64,000 nucleotides of DNA from assembly GCA_018417955.1 (NCBI GenBank), contig JACTVC010000002.1:4092001-4156000 (forward strand), in the 5' to 3' direction. A model generated the notes under the pieces. It saw only the letters and a list, made by a program, of their open reading frames with translations, was not told where the DNA came from and searched no databases. A program made the position numbers and the translations under genes. This document shows, piece after piece, positions 59,647 through 64,000 of the stretch (within the stretch, counting starts at the first letter, position 1; every line of letters starts with the position of its first letter). Source of the stretch: Laccaria trichodermophora (taxonomy: Eukaryota > Basidiomycota > Agaricomycetes > Agaricales > Hydnangiaceae).

Positions 59647-61516
59647 TTAAGAGTCAAGGACAAGAACAGAAGCCCCCCCGTCTTGCGTGACGCGCCTGCG
59701 AGTCTTCATGATAATGTATCGCCGGCCAAAATAGCCAAGTGCATCATGGGACCGTTGAGGGCGCCGGCTCGATTCAACATCTCCGTTGTCTTCAAAGACA
59801 CCTATTGCTGAAGGTGCTAAAACTATTGCCTGTCCCGTCTGATGGGGTCGTAGTTATTGAACGATCAAATATGTATTAGACGCAATGAGAGTAATCACCT
59901 GGAGGTTGACCAGTTTGTCAAATGCATCGCTCTGAGAGAAATCAGCCGAAACATGTTGAATGAGGTGCTGCCACCATGATGGTGAGGAGAAGCGGTGCAA
60001 AATGGCCACAGTGCATAAGTCTAATAAGACTGGGGGAACAACTGTCGGCTCTAAATGAACGTCTTTTTACTGATGATTCAGGCCCATTAAAGATGATGTT
60101 ACCTTGAGTGCTGATAATGACCCTCATTGCCAAGTGGCGTTGCTGTCGAACGAGACGCAAGAGAGCCTGAGTCAGGCCAGAGGAGGATTTAGAACATGAC
60201 AGATACTAATTATGAAACAAAGATGTGAATTCTGAGTACTTTGATTTGATTGTTGAACAGACCTTATGCGCTTCATCCATAACGAGCACCTTTCCAGTAC
60301 CAACATCAGCTCGAACAAAGAGTCGAAGAATAATTTCGAAAAGGCCACACGCCGAGGCTGCATCAAGAAAGGGATCTGAGAGGTCAATGATAGTCAATTG
60401 GCCCGAAGCAAATCGACTTTTAGGGGATCCAGTGGAAGAGGGGTCAAGAAATGATCTCAATAGAGACATGCGTTGCTCCAGTCCTGATAACTGAGCAGGA
60501 TTGAATTTTTGCTTTGACAGCTCTAATTTTTTCAAGAAAGCTTGAAAAGAGTAACGTTCGCCTAATTCACGGAGAATAGACTAGCGGGGGAGTCAAGTCA
60601 TGTTTGTTCGGATTCCAGCAATATTCACTTACCAAAACGACCTGCATGTATAATGGAGCTGATTCAGACGACCCAATCGCCATCATTGACAAAAAAGCGG
60701 CAGCATCTAGCTCAGAGTTTTGAAAATAGAGTGGCTCGACTGTTACTTTCTTGCCTAGCGGGGCGTACACTGCACGCATAGTTGCCAGAGAAGAATGTGA
60801 GACATAGACACGAACAGCAGGTCCCGAAACAAGAGATGATATAGATTCACAGAGCCAAGCGGTCTCATTGGGATGGGTTCCGGAACCACCCTCACCAAAA
60901 TGTAGAACCAGTCCCGAAAGAGCTTTGGTAACCGAACCAATGGGTGGGAAATTGGGTATCAGCATATTTTCGAGTATTGTGCCCACCGTGTGGGACTTGC
61001 CGGTGCCTCCAATACTGGCTATTAGGCACCGTAAGCTGGAAAATGAGGAAAAAACTGTACCTTGAACTCCACATACAAGGGCGGAGAAGGGAGCATTCTA
61101 TGCGACGTATTTTTGGGTATGAGAAGTAGGAGATGGCCGAGGGACTTACCGAGCTCAAGTATAGTCGTTGATCATTTGGTATCTCGGTACGTTCCTTTGA
61201 GCTAAATCAAAGTTAGAACAGCGGGGTAACAATACAGCGCAGGGTACATACTGTATTGCCAGAACTTTACCAATAAGACCATATTGTGTCCTCATTGACT
61301 GATTTGAGCGAACAAATGCCTCCCGCGTCATCAGTGGGGCAGTGATCAAATCATGCTCTTGAATGGAACGAGTGTATGCATCCTCAGTGTCAGACTCATC
61401 CAGTAATTGCCATTCTTCTTCCTGGGATAAATGGTCAAGGCCCCGGGTTGCCAATTATCGTAGAACTAAGCTCATAAGTACAGTACCTGGGAGTCAGAAG
61501 TCATCATGGATTGCAT
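59647..61516 (-). CDS. P-loop NTPase of unknown role
   Basis: The first exon is 61516-61487 (MQSMMTSDSQ), then 61421 onward (EEEWQLLDESDTEDAYTRSI). The P-loop reads CLIASIGGTGKSHTVGTIL, with Walker A GGTGKSH, followed by NMLIPNFPPIG and VLHFGEGGSG. Walker B is GKVLVMDEAHK. After it ALLRLVRQQRHLAMRVIIST resembles a sensor-like segment, and the C-terminal part holds WWQHLIQHV and YFGRRYIIMKTRRRV before the stop at 59647. The order P-loop, long insert, DEAH-like Walker B, RLVRQQRH sensor resembles HerA/FtsK-like or conjugation-type ATPases, but no partner or substrate is visible. Internal introns (about six) are approximate. It is divergent from RRP8, starts 209 bp apart. Confidence 0.75.
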
Positions 61517-61725
61517 CGCCTTGGCCTAAGAGTGGTTGAAAGTAACAGACCGTAGAGGGGAGTTGGTGGGCGTTTGGGAGGCATCTACATTTATAGAGGT
61601 GCTTAGACTAACGAGAAAGAAATTTTTTGGAAGTGCACGCGGCAAAGCCGCGAATCGCTACATAGAGTTGTAAATAAACACTACTTGGTTCACGATCGAG
61701 CTTAAACTTCAAGTTCTTGACAACC

Positions 61726-63040
61726 ATGGTCTTATTTGACGTCCCCGGCTGGTCACTACCCTCCGCACCTTCCCTTCACGAGGCGTCAAAAAAACGCAAG
61801 CGCCCAACAAGTACTTCTAGCCAGTTGCTCTCCACGGAGATTAATATAGAAAAAATTGTCGAGCGCTTGAAGAAGACTACCAGGCCTGCCACCTCAAAGT
61901 CTTCAGCAAAGGATCGCATATCAAGATTTGGGAACAAAAGTAAAAGTGTCGATAAGAAGATCATTTCACGTCCAAAGCTGCTGGCAATTTCTGGAGAGAA
62001 AGGCGAAAGACCGGCGAAGAAACAGAAGATTAAGCGTAATGCTGGCGATGTACCGAAACCTGGCTCTACGCTCAGTGGTGAACATGCAACTAATCTGACG
62101 CCGCTTCAAAAAGACATGAAGCGAAGCTTGGGGGGTGCTCGCTTCAGGTGCGAGTTCATTTACTTTGTCGGTCTTACGGCTCTGACCCCTGAGCAGAATG
62201 ATAAACGAAGATCTTTATAAGTCGGATAGCCGCACGGCGTATTCTATGATGCAAAAAGATCGAAGTGTATATGAGGATGCAAGTTTACCGACATTAAACC
62301 GTCAATCTTTTTGCGAATACTGATTCTTCAGCACAGTATCACGTTGGTTTCCGGCATCAAGTACAATCATGGCCAACCAACCCCGTCGAATACTACGTAA
62401 CGATGTTAGCTAGGTATCCGCCCAAGACAGTCATTGCCGACCTAGGATGCGGCGATGCAGCGCTAGCTCGTGCCCTGATTCCGAAAGACTTGTCGGTCTT
62501 ATCATTTGACCTGGTTTCTGACGGCGTCTATGTTATCAAGGCCGATACTTGCAGTGAAATTCCCCTCCCTGGGTCCGAAGGATCTATGACGGAGGAGTCA
62601 AACGGTGAAGGGCAAGTTGTTGACGTCGTGGTTTGCGCCCTTAGCCTGATGGGCACCAACTGGCCCAACTGTCTTCGAGAGGCGTGGAGAATATTGAAAC
62701 CCCTGTAAGTCCACTCCCTTTTTACCAGGGACGCATTCTCACAAGTACTTCAAAAAAAGAGGCGAGCTCAAAATTGCCGAAGTTACTAGTCGGTTCACCG
62801 ATGTCGGAGACTTTCAAAGTCTTGTTAGTTCCATCGGCTTCCGATTAAGGTCGAAGGTATGGATATTCCTGAAGCCATCTTCCCGTGAATTTTGACATAC
62901 CGTTCCAGAACAATGACAACACACACTTCACCTTATTTGAATTCACAAAATTGCCTCGGAAAGGAAAGGCCGAGAAAGAGTGGACGAAGATTTTATCAAA
63001 AGCAGGAACTCTAAAACCATGTGAGTACAAACGGAGATGA
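61726..63040 (+). CDS. RRP8: 25S rRNA adenine methyltransferase RRP8
   Basis: Exons 61726-62147, 62197-62278, 62337-62704, 62760-62856, 62909-63040. A basic N-terminus (KKQKIKRNAG, nuclear/nucleolar) is followed by GGARFRMINEDLYKSDSRT, then YHVGFRHQVQSWPTNPVEY and the SAM-binding motif [58 protein letters not shown] matches the Methyltransf_8 core, and the C-terminus KPCEYKRR is typical of the family. The enzyme methylates N1 of an adenine in helix 25.1 of 25S rRNA. Intron two may use a GCAAGT donor (62279), giving VYEDYHVGF; a GT donor four bases downstream would insert three residues. Confidence 0.92.
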
Positions 63041-63302
63041 GTAGTTACTGAATTGGTGATCATTCAATTCGCATCCTATCTATCTCCTATGCCACAATCT
63101 TTACAACGAGCACCATTCGCTTTGATCAGAGCACCCTTTTTGGTCATCTCTCTGTCAGTGCTAGCATACTTACTCCTCAACGAACTCACTCAGGTGGTCG
63201 CTGCGACGTTTGAGTTAGGATGATCACGTTACTTGTGCTAATTTGGTCTCCCTGCCGCTAACCAACCCTTCCTTCTGTCGATTGGCCTTATCTCTGAAAC
63301 GA

Positions 63303-64000
63303 TGTCGGAGAACGTCAACCTTCTTTCTCATCCTCTGATCAACGCAGAGCTCTCCAAGTTAAGGCAGGCATCAACATCGTCGAAGGAGTTTCGCGAGGCA
63401 TGGGTTAATCAAAGGACACGATTCTCATCGTCTCATCGGCATCTGGCAGGGTATCCAACACATTAGTGTACTGCTGGGCTATGAAGCCAGTCGAAATCTT
63501 GAAGAGGAGTCTTTCGACGATGCAAGCGCATTTTCGGCCTTGGCCTTGTTTCGTTGATGTTGACCTGAAGTTGATTGCAGAGAACACCTGTTGGCCCCTT
63601 CACGGGGACCAAAATAAAGCCACGGATTGGTTTAACTCCTATCCTGCGAGCGGGTTTGGGGATGACAGACGCTCTGGTCAGTTCTTTGATTCGGTTTACA
63701 TGTTATAATTACTCATCGATATGTAATTTAGCTGACCCTATTTCCGTAAGTTGTCAATGGAGATCGCGCTGTGAGCATCAGGATTGACCTCGTCGACTCA
63801 GAGCCGCACCCGTATACCATCTTGGGCTCTTCCGTGAGAAGGTGACCCTCCAACCAGTCGAATGTGGGCCCAGAGGTTCTTCCTTGTCCGAACGTTTCTC
63901 AGTTGACATGTAGATTATTCCAAGCTTCCCCCTGCACCCGCTCTCGACAAGGTTTTTTTGCTTGACCCTTTGATCGCTACAGGTGGTACAGCATGCGCAG
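63303..64000 (+). CDS. FUR1: uracil phosphoribosyltransferase (partial, runs off the edge)
   Basis: Starts MSENVNLLSHPLINAELSKL; exons 63303-63396, 63450-63531, 63581-63676, 63732-63745, 63802-63863 and 63914 onward. Motifs: STSSKEFREGIQHISVLLGY, TPVGPFTGTKIKPRIGLTP, PILRAGLGMTDALLTLFP, YHLGLFREKVTLQPVEYYS, KVFLLDPLIATGGTACA, the last being the PRPP-binding loop DPxxATGG. The enzyme makes UMP from uracil and PRPP in pyrimidine salvage. Two introns appear to use GC donors (63397 and 63532), since the spliced product then matches bacterial Upp in spacing between FRE and LLxYEA and between YEA and PILRAGLGM. The 14 nt exon 63732-63745 is needed to keep frame. Confidence 0.88.

Overview
The window is nuclear DNA of a filamentous basidiomycete, most likely an agaricomycete. 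Genes are packed on both strands. Almost all are split by 45-65 nt introns with GT(A/G)NG donors and CT(A/G)A(C/T)-type branch regions. Protein families include the agaricomycete-specific DUF6534 membrane proteins and the fungal forms of EFR3, PRM10, SLH1 and DPH6. No prokaryotic operons, rRNA, tRNA or CRISPR arrays were seen. Gene models were assembled by joining exons by eye: splice sites I checked carry exact coordinates, other internal boundaries are approximate.

Layout. 1-6.9 kb: 3' part missing of a WTAP/Mum2-like m6A-writer subunit (-), a STEEP1 homologue (-), an AVO2-like TORC2 ankyrin protein (+), a sucrose/GPH-type MFS transporter (+). 7.2-14.7 kb: DPH6 diphthamide synthetase with RidA-like domains (-), cytosolic PheRS beta subunit FRS1 (+), EMC10 (-), a BSD2/NDFIP protein (+). 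14.7-17.4 kb: gene-poor, holding two inverted copies of an unknown gene, one decayed. 17.4-25.8 kb: DUF6534 membrane protein (+), PRM10/ThrE-type transporter (+), PheRS alpha subunit FRS2 (-), a promoter carrying a fold-back inverted repeat with a possible 57-residue gene inside it, and PEX2 (+). 25.9-35.3 kb: importin-11/KAP120 (-), SLX4 (+), folylpolyglutamate synthase (-), a BRCT protein (+). 36-45.6 kb: EFR3 (+) and the RQT helicase SLH1/ASCC3 (+). 45.7-50.9 kb: kynurenine aminotransferase BNA3 (-) and an ankyrin-dysferlin-FYVE-RING protein (+). 51.2-57.1 kb: an acidic unknown protein (-), proteasome regulator PI31 (-), splicing helicase PRP5 (+). 57.2-64 kb: nucleoporin NSP1 (-), a P-loop NTPase of unknown role (-), rRNA methyltransferase RRP8 (+), and the 5' part of a uracil phosphoribosyltransferase (+).

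Most genes are housekeeping. Shared themes are translation (both PheRS subunits, DPH6, SLH1, RRP8), RNA processing (PRP5, WTAP-like), the secretory pathway and lipids (EMC10, STEEP1, BSD2, EFR3, FYVE/RING) and nuclear transport (NSP1, importin-11). Several neighbours are divergent pairs sharing 100-300 bp promoters.

The least ordinary signals are the inverted gene pair at 15.7-16.8 kb, the fold-back repeat at 23.6-24.25 kb with its hairpins and small gene, an apparent excess of GC-AG introns, and the four-domain ankyrin-dysferlin-FYVE-RING protein.
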